DNA from: Terasakiella magnetica
GTDB taxonomy: Bacteria > Pseudomonadota > Alphaproteobacteria > Rhodospirillales > Magnetospirillaceae
Length of the DNA: 64,000 nt
Assembly (NCBI GenBank): GCA_902729415.1
Contig: CACVCF010000223.1
Location: 124,001-188,000, forward strand
Direction of reading: 5' to 3'
The position numbers and the translations under genes are program-made. Positions 8,374 through 15,572 of the stretch are shown piece after piece (position 1 is the stretch's first letter; each line of letters begins with the position of its first letter). The notes under the pieces are model-generated. The model was given only the letters and a program-made list of their open reading frames with translations, was not told the DNA's origin and did not search any database.

Positions 8374-9414
8374 TTATGGGAACATGGGCTGCTGGGCCAG
8401 CGCCAAGGTCTCGGGCAGGCCGAACATCAGGTTCATGTTCTGCAAAGCCTGACCGGACGCGCCCTTGACCAGATTGTCGATCACCGAGCAGATGATGACC
8501 CGGCCTTGGGCGCGGTCGTCATGGACGCTGATCAGGCAGAAATTCGAGCCGCGCACATGCCGGGTGGCGGGCACACCGCCTGCGGGCAGCACCCGGACGA
8601 AGGCCTCGCCCTCATAGCGCTTGGTCAGGACGGCGCGCAGGGCGGAGGCATCGGCGTCCTTGGCGGTCTTGGCGTAGATGGTCGACAGCATGCCCCGGCT
8701 CATGGGCATCAGATGCGGTGTGAAGGTCACCACCACCGGCGCCCCTGCCGCCTCGGACAGGCCTTGCTCGATTTCGGGGGCATGGCGGTGGCTGGCGACG
8801 CCATAGGGGTGGATGCCCTCGGCCACCTCGGTGAACAGATTGGCCTCCTTGGCCGAGCGCCCGGCGCCCGACACCCCCGACTTGGCATCGATGACGATGT
8901 CCTCGGCCGCAATCAGTCCGGCTTCCAACAGCGGGATCAGCGGCAATTGCACCGAGGTCGGATAGCAGCCGGGATTAGCCACCAGCCGCGCCGCCGCCAC
9001 CTTGGCCCGCGCCAACTCGGTCAGGCCGTAGACGGCTTCTTGCTGAAGCGCCGGAGCCCGGTGCTCGTGACCGTACCACTGGGCATAGGTATCGACATCG
9101 AACAGCCGGAAATCCGCTGACAGATCGACGATCTTCACATGCCGGGGCAAGGCGGCGATCACCTCTTGGGTGGTGCCGTGGGGCAGGCAGCAGAACACCG
9201 CATCCACCGAGGCGAAATCCACCTGATCGATGGCTACCAGATCGGGCAAGGCCAAACCGGCCAAATGGGGGAAGACGTCGGCCATGGGCTGACCCGCCTT
9301 GCGGTCGCCGGTCATGACGGTGATGCGGAAATGGGGGTGCAGCGCCAGCAGGCGCACCAGTTCGGCCCCGGTATAACCGCTGGCGCCCAGGATTGCGACC
9401 TTGACCTCGTTCAT
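8374..9414 (-). CDS. argC: N-acetyl-gamma-glutamyl-phosphate reductase
   Basis: The 346-residue enzyme reduces N-acetylglutamyl-phosphate to the semialdehyde with NADPH, the third step of arginine synthesis. It has an N-terminal dinucleotide fold (VAILGASGYTGAELVRLL), the catalytic cysteine in ANPGCYPT (Cys150), and the conserved FTPHLMPMSRGML and HVRGSNFCLI segments. The open frame extends to 9486, but the ATG whose complement is 9412-9414 is chosen because the family begins MNEVKVAILGASGYTG and a GGAGCAGG stretch precedes it. It is the promoter-proximal gene of the six-gene minus-strand unit. In many alphaproteobacteria argC follows rplM-rpsI; here a divergent orphan gene occupies that place. 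Confidence 0.97.
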   Translation of the reverse strand: MNEVKVAILGASGYTGAELVRLLALHPHFRITVMTGDRKAGQPMADVFPHLAGLALPDLVAIDQVDFASVDAVFCCLPHGTTQEVIAALPRHVKIVDLSADFRLFDVDTYAQWYGHEHRAPALQQEAVYGLTELARAKVAAARLVANPGCYPTSVQLPLIPLLEAGLIAAEDIVIDAKSGVSGAGRSAKEANLFTEVAEGIHPYGVASHRHAPEIEQGLSEAAGAPVVVTFTPHLMPMSRGMLSTIYAKTAKDADASALRAVLTKRYEGEAFVRVLPAGGVPATRHVRGSNFCLISVHDDRAQGRVIICSVIDNLVKGASGQALQNMNLMFGLPETLALAQQPMFP

Positions 9415-9507
9415 GGCGACCTGCTCCGTAAGGGTCTGACGGGATAATGGGAGCGGACGATAGCAACAGCCGCGCCAAGTTGCCAAGGGGAACGAGCATT
9501 TTGTTGA

Positions 9508-9524
9508 CGACGCCGGGGGCGTCG
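9508..9524. repeat. Perfect 7-bp inverted repeat in the argC/orphan divergent spacer
   Basis: CGACGCC (9508-9514) and GGCGTCG (9518-9524) form a GC-only hairpin with a GGG loop between argC and the divergent orphan membrane protein gene. It could be a regulator site or a leader hairpin. No T-run follows it, so it is not a typical intrinsic terminator. Confidence 0.35.
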
Positions 9525-9561
9525 GACACCCTGTACCCGACTAAACGAATGGGGGTGGATC

Positions 9562-10608
9562 TTGCCGACAAGCCAATTGATTAGGGGTAATCGCCAAGCA
9601 CATAACAGGGCTGAATGGCTTATGCGGCTCATGCACAACTATAGTGTGCTGTCGCGGGTGGTCATTGCCGCCAATGGCGCAGTTCTGCTGACGGCGCTGA
9701 GTGTCATCGGGTCCGATTCTGAAAATTCTGTTGCGGTATGGTTCTCTTCACGTGTTGTCCAGCTTTCAATTCGTGCAATAACAACGTCAGTTATTGTTGC
9801 TGGCATATTTCATTTAGTTGAATTTTATATCGCGTTTAAATATTTTAAACTTATAAGGAATGGTGTCGTTGGGATTAAAGCGCAGACAAATAAAATTTCC
9901 GATGACATGTATGGTGGAACTAAATATATAATTGATGAGCGCGATGGGTATGAGGCAAACGGTGGTGGCATTAATTACATAACTGATAGCATTTCTCTGT
10001 CATTTGCTTTTGTGTTCGTGTGGTCTGTTGTTCTTGTCTCTCCATTCAGTTATTATTCTAAATTAATGCGATCAGACGTTAAAAATTTATTGTGCGAATC
10101 CGAGGCGGTGGTTTACGGCGCCAATCGGCATTGGCGCCTGAGTGAGCAATGCCGGGCCTATGTGATGGAATTGTATCCCGATACGCCGGGTTCTCTGACC
10201 GAGGTGACCCCTCCGGGGGTCTACAAGACGGTGGATGCCTCCGATCCGGAGGCGACCATGCCCGTGATCGCTGATCATAGCGGCAATCAATATCTTGCCG
10301 TTCCCCTGACCTCTCTGAAGGGAGTCGGTGCCGATTTCCGGGGGGCGAAATTTGATTTTGGCGGCGTGAAAATCCAAACCGGCTTTTCCAAGACCGAGGA
10401 GGGTGAGAAACCGGCGCAGCAGAACTGCTGCTGTCAGGCCACGGCTTGTCCTTCGCAATGCGAGAAAGCCAACCCGGCCTCTCCGTTGCCGCCGCCCGTT
10501 ATCCGGCCCCGGCAGTCCAAACCCGCAAAGAAGTGCCCAGAGATTCCCCCGGCATCCTCGTCTGCCGCGTCGGAGAAAAAAGACGAACCGGTCACCGTAA
10601 CCGAATAG
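9562..10608 (+). CDS. Orphan membrane protein with C-terminal cysteine cluster, unknown function
   Basis: I do not recognise this 348-residue protein. It has three probable transmembrane helices (about residues 33-50, 70-92 and 142-165), a 175-residue soluble C-terminal part, and a Pro/Ser/Lys-rich tail. Five cysteines fall within 12 residues (289-291, 296 and 300; NCCCQATACPSQC). Base composition changes inside the gene: 9781-9840 is 30% GC and 9841-9900 is 32% GC, whereas the part after about 10,090 has the usual high GC. The frame opens with TTG at 9562; ATG codons at 9622 and 9631 are alternatives. The gene is just upstream of the cobalamin riboswitch and in the same direction, so it may be either unrelated or part of that system. 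Confidence 0.6.
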   Translation: MPTSQLIRGNRQAHNRAEWLMRLMHNYSVLSRVVIAANGAVLLTALSVIGSDSENSVAVWFSSRVVQLSIRAITTSVIVAGIFHLVEFYIAFKYFKLIRNGVVGIKAQTNKISDDMYGGTKYIIDERDGYEANGGGINYITDSISLSFAFVFVWSVVLVSPFSYYSKLMRSDVKNLLCESEAVVYGANRHWRLSEQCRAYVMELYPDTPGSLTEVTPPGVYKTVDASDPEATMPVIADHSGNQYLAVPLTSLKGVGADFRGAKFDFGGVKIQTGFSKTEEGEKPAQQNCCCQATACPSQCEKANPASPLPPPVIRPRQSKPAKKCPEIPPASSSAASEKKDEPVTVTE

Positions 10609-10628
10609 CGGCCTTTTCCAACGGGAGG

Positions 10629-10846
10629 GCAGGTCTGGCCGTTTGCGCCTCTGGTGCTTGACGATCCGCCCGTTCCTCCAGTAAACCGTCTGCGTTCAGT
10701 ATCCCGGAACACGGTGCAAATCCGTGGCGGTCCCGCCGCTGTAATCGGGGACGCGGGGGCGCGAAGGGCGTCAAAGCCCGGCCACTGGCGGAATTTCCGC
10801 CGGGAAGGTGCGCTTTCGCGGCAGATCCGAGAGCCAGAAGACCTGC
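10629..10846 (+). promoter_or_regulatory. Cobalamin (B12) riboswitch aptamer
   Basis: The region holds the ordered conserved blocks of the cobalamin aptamer: GGTGCAAATCCGTGGCGGTC from 10713 continuing to CCGCTGTAA (10736-10744), then GCCACTGG (10781-10788), CGGGAAGG (10801-10808), and the B12 box GAGCCAGAAGACCTGCTG (10831-10848). The outer P1 stem can be formed by GCAGGTCT (10629-10636) pairing with AGACCTGC (10839-10846). It lies about 100 bp ahead of a small peptide gene and a radical SAM gene, with no B12 transport or synthesis gene following. By analogy with known members, adenosyl- or methylcobalamin binding should repress the downstream genes. Confidence 0.93.
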
Positions 10847-10890
10847 TGGACATGGTTCATCACGGGGCGAAATCCGATGGAAAAGGGTTT

Positions 10891-10918
10891 CGGCGAAGGT
10901 GCTTGCGCGCCTTGGCCG
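10891..10918 (+). promoter_or_regulatory. Candidate expression-platform hairpin of the B12 riboswitch
   Basis: CGGC + AAGGTGC (10891-10894, 10896-10902) can pair with GCGCCTT + GCCG (10907-10913, 10915-10918) around a TTGC loop, with a single G/G mismatch and one G-U pair. No T-run follows. The hairpin ends 28 bases before the ATG at 10947 and just upstream of the ribosome-binding site GGGAG (10933-10937). It is therefore more likely to act on translation or Rho-dependent termination than as an intrinsic terminator. Confidence 0.45.
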
Positions 10919-10946
10919 ATGCCCCAGCCAACGGGAGTAGACCCAT

Positions 10947-11075
10947 ATGAGCAAGACCGAGGACGTCTCCAAGACCAAAACCCGCCCCGCCATCATCGCC
11001 AGCCGCAAGACCTGCGACGCCGAGGGTACCGGGCTGTCCCACTTCGTTCTGATGGATAAGCAGGTGAAGCGGTGA
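10947..11075 (+). CDS. cbpA: Putative radical SAM-modified peptide precursor (CbpA-like)
   Basis: This 42-residue ORF was read directly from the sequence. It starts at an ATG nine bases after GGGAG and ends in TGA at 11073-11075, overlapping the GTG start of the radical SAM gene by four bases (GTGA). The peptide begins MSKTEDVSKTKTRPAIIA, has a single cysteine (Cys23, in SRKTCDAEGTG), and ends FVLMDKQVKR. The size, tight coupling to a SPASM-type radical SAM protein and the upstream cobalamin riboswitch fit a RiPP precursor. From memory, NCBI families named CbpA (peptide) and CbpB (enzyme) describe such riboswitch-linked pairs; the match was not searched. The likely core is the C-terminal half around Cys23. 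The modification is unknown. Confidence 0.75.
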   Translation: MSKTEDVSKTKTRPAIIASRKTCDAEGTGLSHFVLMDKQVKR

Positions 11076-12442
11076 ACGTAGCGGCCCCCTTGGTTGGGGG
11101 CCGTCTTCCCGACGGCCTCGAACGCTTTGATATCGGCCATGCCGATTACACCGCCCTGATCGACCCCGATACCGCCTTTTGGGCGCTGCTGCGCCAGGGT
11201 GAGCCCGAGGGGCTCGACGCCCTTATCCGCCAGTGGCAGGACCAGCGCGGCGATTTCGCTCGTGAGATGGAGATGCTGCGCTTCGGGTTGAAGCCCTCGG
11301 CGGTCTATTTCAATCCCACCGAACGCTGCAATCTCGATTGCTCGTACTGCTACATCCCGCGCGAGATGCGGCGCTCGGGCGAGCATATGAGCCCGGAGCG
11401 GCTGATGGAGGCCATGGCCCGGCTGGAGGAATACTTCGCCCGCACCATGCCCGAAGGCCGCAAGCCACAGATCATCTTCCACGGCGCCGAACCCCTGTTG
11501 AACCGCGACGCCATGTTTGCCGCCATCGATGCTTATGGCGACCGTTTCCGCTTCGGGGTGCAGACCAACGCCACCTTGCTGGACGACAAGACGGCGGCTT
11601 TCCTGATGGAGCGGGGCTGCGGCATCGGTCTGTCGCTGGATGCGCCGGAAGAGGCCATCGCCACCCGCTCGCGCAAGCGCTGGACCGGTGAGGGGGTTTT
11701 CGCCTCGACCCTGGCGGCCATCGAGCGGCTGAAGGGCTATGCCGGGTTTAACGTCATCTGCACCATGAACCGCGAGAATCTGGGGCAATTGGTGCCCATG
11801 GTGGAATTCCTGCACGAGCGGGAGGTTCCAGCCTGCATGCTCAACGTGGTCCGCTGCACCCAGCCGGGCGGCCGCTCATCCTGGGCCGAGGATGAGGCGG
11901 TGGCAAAGCCCTATCTCGCCGCTCTGGAGCGCACCCACCAATTGTTCCGCGAGACCGGACGCAAGCTGGTGGTGGCAAATTTCGCCAATATCCTGATCTC
12001 GATCCTGGCGCCGACGGCGCGGCGGCTGATGTGCGATATCTCGCCCTGCGGCGGCGGGCGCAGTTTCTTCGCCCTTGCTCCCGACGGGTCGTTGTTTCCA
12101 TGCAGCGAGTTCATCGGTCTGCCGTCCTTCGCCGGTGGCAATTTGTTCACCGACCGGATCGAAGACGTGCTCGACAGCCCTGCCTTCAAGCTGGTCACGG
12201 GGCGCAAGGTCGAGGATATCCGCGCCTGCTCCACCTGTCCGGTGCGGCATTTCTGCGGCTCTCCCTGTCCGGCCGAGGCGCACGAGGCCAATGGCGGCAT
12301 GGATAAGATCGGTGCCTATTGCGGCTTCTATCTCGATCAGGCCCGCTATGCCTTCCGCCTGATCGCCGACGGTATCGAAGGCGATTACCTGTGGGACGGC
12401 TGGGACGAGGGTACCGAGCCCGCCTTCTCGTTCGGCTGCTGA
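11072..12442 (+). CDS. cbpB: Radical SAM/SPASM peptide-modifying enzyme (CbpB-like)
   Basis: The 456-residue enzyme has the radical SAM cluster motif CNLDCSYCY (Cys86, Cys90, Cys93), a GGEP-equivalent FHGAEPLLN, and a C-terminal SPASM-type region rich in cysteines (CDISPCGGG, LFPCSEF, ACSTCPVRHFCGSPC, AYCGFY) for auxiliary [4Fe-4S] clusters. About 75 residues precede the radical SAM core and could bind the leader peptide. SPASM enzymes of this layout modify peptides by carbon-centred radical chemistry, for example thioether or C-C links. The GTG start overlaps the peptide gene by four bases, and the whole cassette is under the cobalamin riboswitch. No peptidase or exporter follows. The pairing with the small peptide is inferred from context. 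Confidence 0.85.
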   Translation: MNVAAPLVGGRLPDGLERFDIGHADYTALIDPDTAFWALLRQGEPEGLDALIRQWQDQRGDFAREMEMLRFGLKPSAVYFNPTERCNLDCSYCYIPREMRRSGEHMSPERLMEAMARLEEYFARTMPEGRKPQIIFHGAEPLLNRDAMFAAIDAYGDRFRFGVQTNATLLDDKTAAFLMERGCGIGLSLDAPEEAIATRSRKRWTGEGVFASTLAAIERLKGYAGFNVICTMNRENLGQLVPMVEFLHEREVPACMLNVVRCTQPGGRSSWAEDEAVAKPYLAALERTHQLFRETGRKLVVANFANILISILAPTARRLMCDISPCGGGRSFFALAPDGSLFPCSEFIGLPSFAGGNLFTDRIEDVLDSPAFKLVTGRKVEDIRACSTCPVRHFCGSPCPAEAHEANGGMDKIGAYCGFYLDQARYAFRLIADGIEGDYLWDGWDEGTEPAFSFGC

Positions 12443-12458
12443 GACCTGTCTGGAACGA

Positions 12459-12496
12459 TCAGACACGGATGAACTTGGGTGATCATCCGTGTCTGA
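12459..12496. terminator. 14-bp perfect inverted repeat between convergent genes, probable bidirectional terminator
   Basis: TCAGACACGGATGA (12459-12472) is followed by a 10-base loop and TCATCCGTGTCTGA (12483-12496), a perfect 14-bp stem. It begins 16 bases after the radical SAM stop codon and lies before the convergent envelope gene. A T-run is absent on either side, so it may stall polymerase or protect 3' ends rather than act as a classical intrinsic terminator. Confidence 0.7.
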
Positions 12497-12523
12497 CGTC
12501 TTGGCGTCTTCGTGTCGGCGGAC

Positions 12524-13669
12524 CTACCGCGCCGTCGGTTTCGGCATGGGCGGCTCTTCCTCTACCTTGGCGCCGGGTGGCGGCGAAAGCCGTTCGGATT
12601 CTACGCCCGAGCGGGGCAGGGCGCTTTGATTGGGCGGTGTCGGCGGCGGTTTGGATGTGATGGGCATGGGGGGCGCGGCGGGAGGTGTTCCGGCGGGGGT
12701 GACGGCAACCGGCGGCGGGGTGGCGGCTGATTTGTCCGGGACCGCGCTCAGTTGCGGTTGAAGCCCCAGCATCACATTATAGGCCAGATTGCGGGCGACG
12801 GCGTGGAGTTTGGGCGGCTTGCGGCTTTTCTCGAAGCCGGAGGCGGTGGCTTTATAACGCTGGTCGGCACGTTCGGGGCCAAAGCTGTCGTCATCCTCGT
12901 CGGGTAGTTCGAAGCCCTTGGCGGAGGTGATGGCCTTGGTGTCGCGCGCCCATTCCCGGAGACTGCGGCTGTTGACCGTGGTCAGGATGCGTCCGGTGCG
13001 GACGTCGAGAATGCGGGCGCGCAACTCGTAACCGGTAGTGGATTGGGACGAATCCGCCACCAGAACCTCCACCAGCAGATCGGCCATGGTTTGCAGCGCC
13101 ATGACCTCGACGGTGCGGGGGGCGAAATCCTCGGCCCCGGCGCCCATGATGCGCATGATGGCTGCGCGATCGACCACATTGGCGCCCGCTTGCTGGAAGG
13201 CGCCGACGAAGCCGTCCTCGAACTCCCACTGCCAGGTTTCCTCCTTTTCACGGCGGCGCGGCGGGTCGTCGGAGCGGCGTTGGGTTTCGATGGTGTTTTG
13301 GGCGTTGCCCGACTGCTTGTAGGCAAAATCGCCGTCGCTGGAGCGGCCGCTCTTGGTGGAGACTACGGTGCGGCTGTCGCTGTACCACTGGGCCAGGGAT
13401 TCTGTGAGCTGCCGGTTCCAGTACAGGGCGAGGCGGGGGCGCCCTGCCGCTTCGTAGGCGGTGGTGAAGTCGTGGGTGATGTCGTCGCGTGCCCGGAACG
13501 GGTCGGGCTTCTTCATGGTCTCGAAGGCGGAATCATCGGCGGCGGGCCGCTCGGGCGCGGCGGCGGCGGGCGGCGGCTGATAGGGCGGCACCGGCTTGCC
13601 GACGGTCTGGGCCTGGACCGCAGCAGGCAGCAGCAGGGCCGAAGCCAGCAGGAAGGGCAGGGATTTCAT
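12524..13669 (-). CDS. Exported protein with CsgG/LpoB-like fold, unknown function
   Basis: The 381-residue protein begins with a cleavable signal peptide (MKSLPFLLASALLLPAAVQA) and has Pro-rich stretches at both ends. The central part (QQAGANVVDRAAIMRIMG, ADLLVEVLVADS, YELRARILDVRTGRILTTVN) follows the pattern of CsgG/LpoB/FlgT-type periplasmic domains: a variable-residue helix, a strand, and 'DVxTGxIL' near the end. This fold assignment is made by eye. It overlaps the YcfL-like gene by four bases and is the last of a four-gene envelope unit headed by lpoB, so a role in peptidoglycan synthase activation or outer membrane assembly is plausible. Confidence 0.6.
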   Translation of the reverse strand: MKSLPFLLASALLLPAAVQAQTVGKPVPPYQPPPAAAAPERPAADDSAFETMKKPDPFRARDDITHDFTTAYEAAGRPRLALYWNRQLTESLAQWYSDSRTVVSTKSGRSSDGDFAYKQSGNAQNTIETQRRSDDPPRRREKEETWQWEFEDGFVGAFQQAGANVVDRAAIMRIMGAGAEDFAPRTVEVMALQTMADLLVEVLVADSSQSTTGYELRARILDVRTGRILTTVNSRSLREWARDTKAITSAKGFELPDEDDDSFGPERADQRYKATASGFEKSRKPPKLHAVARNLAYNVMLGLQPQLSAVPDKSAATPPPVAVTPAGTPPAAPPMPITSKPPPTPPNQSALPRSGVESERLSPPPGAKVEEEPPMPKPTAR

Positions 13670-14130
13670 TTCGTTTCCCTCATCTCGATCATATAGCCCT
13701 CCACCGACTTGGCGCCGATGGAGAGTTCCTGATAGGTGACGGTGGTGTGCGGCGGCAGATGCAGGTGTGCCCAGGCGCTGGCCGGCTCCGATGGAACCTG
13801 GGTGTCGTCGAAGAACTGGGTGCGGGCCTCGGCGTTTTGGGGGAAGTCGGTGCAGTTGACCACCTGGGCCAGCACCTCGACCGTGCCGGTGCCGGTGCGC
13901 CGCGCATCGATGGCCCGGACGTGGAGCTTATGCAGCAAGGTGGTCTCGGTGATGCTCACCGAGTTCATGGGCATCTCTTTCAGCGGCGAGGACCAGCCCG
14001 GCACCATGGCCGGGCCGGGCACCAATTCGCGCTGGCTGGCGATGAGGCCCATGTCGCATTGGGGGGCGGGGTCCAACCCGGCGCATCCCCCGAGGAGCAG
14101 CAGGCCCAATACGGCAAGCTTGGTCTTCAT
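13666..14130 (-). CDS. YcfL-like (DUF1425) lipoprotein
   Basis: The 154-residue lipoprotein has a signal peptide with lipobox LLLLGGCAG (Cys16). The C-terminal part (VEVLAQVVNCTDFPQNAEARTQFFD, then TVTYQELSIGAKSVEGYMIEMRE) resembles E. coli YcfL and other DUF1425 proteins, whose gene neighbours lpoB. The open frame extends upstream to 14448, but the ATG whose complement is 14128-14130 is chosen because the signal peptide begins there and a GGAGTG lies just upstream. It is five bases downstream of the COG3014-like gene. The function of YcfL is not established; co-location suggests the cell-wall synthase activation system. Confidence 0.75.
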   Translation of the reverse strand: MKTKLAVLGLLLLGGCAGLDPAPQCDMGLIASQRELVPGPAMVPGWSSPLKEMPMNSVSITETTLLHKLHVRAIDARRTGTGTVEVLAQVVNCTDFPQNAEARTQFFDDTQVPSEPASAWAHLHLPPHTTVTYQELSIGAKSVEGYMIEMRETK

Positions 14131-14135
14131 GGCGG

Positions 14136-15548
14136 TCACTCCTTGGTGGTCCCTGCGGTCTCGGTGGAGGGAATAGTTATGACGGGGCCGGGGGGCGGAG
14201 GCCGGGGCGGGATCACCACCGGGCTGGCCATGACGTCGGGAGGCGCGCTGAACGGTGCGCGCGGGTTGCGCGGAGTCACCGCGCCATCCCTGACCCAGGC
14301 GATACCGCAGCGCCCAGCGCGCAGGATCGGCAGCTCGCTCGAGCGCAGATGGTTGCCGCCGGGGCTGAGGAAGTCCGCATGCAAGGTGGTGACCTCGGGC
14401 GGCAGCGATACGGTCAGGCCGAGAACCCGGTCGGAGAGATTGTCCCAATAGCGGGTATCGGCCTCGACCTCCATGGCGTGGGCGGTCAGCTTGGACAGTA
14501 CGCCCACCAGGACCAGGGCTCCGGCGGCGATGGCGGCGCCTTGCTGGATTTCGTCCTGACGCTCGCGCTCCTTCTTTTTGTTCGGGCGGGTATAGCGGGG
14601 GCCGGAATTGATGGCGACCTCGGCGGCGACGGCGGCACCGATCAGGGCGGCGTCGCCCACGGAATCGGCCACGTTCTTGTAATCAGCCTTGCCCTCCAGG
14701 ATGCTGTCGAACTGGCGCCCGCCCCGGGTGGCGGCCTGACGGTAGATATCTTCCAGCATGATGGTCTCGGCCTTGGCATGCGTCTTGGCATGCGGGGTTT
14801 CGGCCCAGGAGATGTTGGCGGTTTCCGACGAGCCGCTGCGGCGAATTTTAAGACGCGGCCCATCCGAGTATTTGACCGGGCCGGTGCCGGTTTCCACCAG
14901 AACCAGGACATTGTCCTCGGCCTTGGGCAGCGGCGTATCCTTGTTGATATCGCGGAATTCCTTGAAGTCCTCGGCCGCTAACAGCTCGTTGCCCGAGCAA
15001 TGGGCGGCCCAACCTTGAAGAAAGGGCATCAGGGCGAAATCGGCGCGGTACTGTTCCTCCGCCGCAAGGGTGTCTTGAAGCATGCCACCCTTGAAGCTGG
15101 CCCGCGCATTCTCGTAGTCCCCGGCCCGCAGATACAGCAGACCGCGGTAATAATACGCCATCACCCGTTCATAGGGTTCGCCCTTGAAGTCCTTGATGCT
15201 TTCCTTGACCCAGATCGAGCGGGCCTTTTCGGCCTCGGGGGTGTTGGCGTAGATCGCCTCGATGCCGTTGATGGCGTCGTCCAGCAAGGACTCGGACAGC
15301 GAGAAACGGCCCATGGCGAAGGTGGCCAGCCCCAGACGCATGTCGTTGAGGATGCGGTTGCGCTGCCCTTGGGCCAGCATCACCGTGAAGTGACGGTGCA
15401 GCTCTTCCGGCTTGTCGTCGAGATAGGCGTGTAGAATTGCGGCGTTGGGGACGATTTCACGCTCGCGGTCGGTGACGCAGCCCGACACCAGCACGGCCAG
15501 GGCCACCCCCGCCGCCACCACACGCACGCTGTTTCCCGCCACGGCCAT
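14136..15548 (-). CDS. COG3014-like lipoprotein with helical repeats
   Basis: The 470-residue protein has a lipobox in its signal peptide (VALAVLVSGCV, Cys24). A TPR-like helical part follows (MAYYYRGLLYLRAGDYENARASFKGGM, about residues 125-160), then a GAALIGAAVAA-type hydrophobic patch and a C-terminal Pro-rich tail. The pattern 'YYYRGLLYLxxGDYENARASFKG' is typical of the uncharacterised COG3014 lipoproteins that occur with lpoB in other proteobacteria (recalled, not searched). A second hydrophobic stretch (AAIAAGALVLVGVLSKLTAHAME) could be a membrane helix. It lies between lpoB (24-bp gap) and the YcfL-like gene (5-bp gap). Confidence 0.72.
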   Translation of the reverse strand: MAVAGNSVRVVAAGVALAVLVSGCVTDREREIVPNAAILHAYLDDKPEELHRHFTVMLAQGQRNRILNDMRLGLATFAMGRFSLSESLLDDAINGIEAIYANTPEAEKARSIWVKESIKDFKGEPYERVMAYYYRGLLYLRAGDYENARASFKGGMLQDTLAAEEQYRADFALMPFLQGWAAHCSGNELLAAEDFKEFRDINKDTPLPKAEDNVLVLVETGTGPVKYSDGPRLKIRRSGSSETANISWAETPHAKTHAKAETIMLEDIYRQAATRGGRQFDSILEGKADYKNVADSVGDAALIGAAVAAEVAINSGPRYTRPNKKKERERQDEIQQGAAIAAGALVLVGVLSKLTAHAMEVEADTRYWDNLSDRVLGLTVSLPPEVTTLHADFLSPGGNHLRSSELPILRAGRCGIAWVRDGAVTPRNPRAPFSAPPDVMASPVVIPPRPPPPGPVITIPSTETAGTTKE

Positions 15549-15572
15549 GGCCGCGATCCTTATATTAAGGGC

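Noticed and set aside
10592..11815. 407-residue minus-strand frame across the riboswitch and radical SAM gene
   Set aside because: Conflicts with the clear cobalamin aptamer and the radical SAM coding frame; it has no motif.
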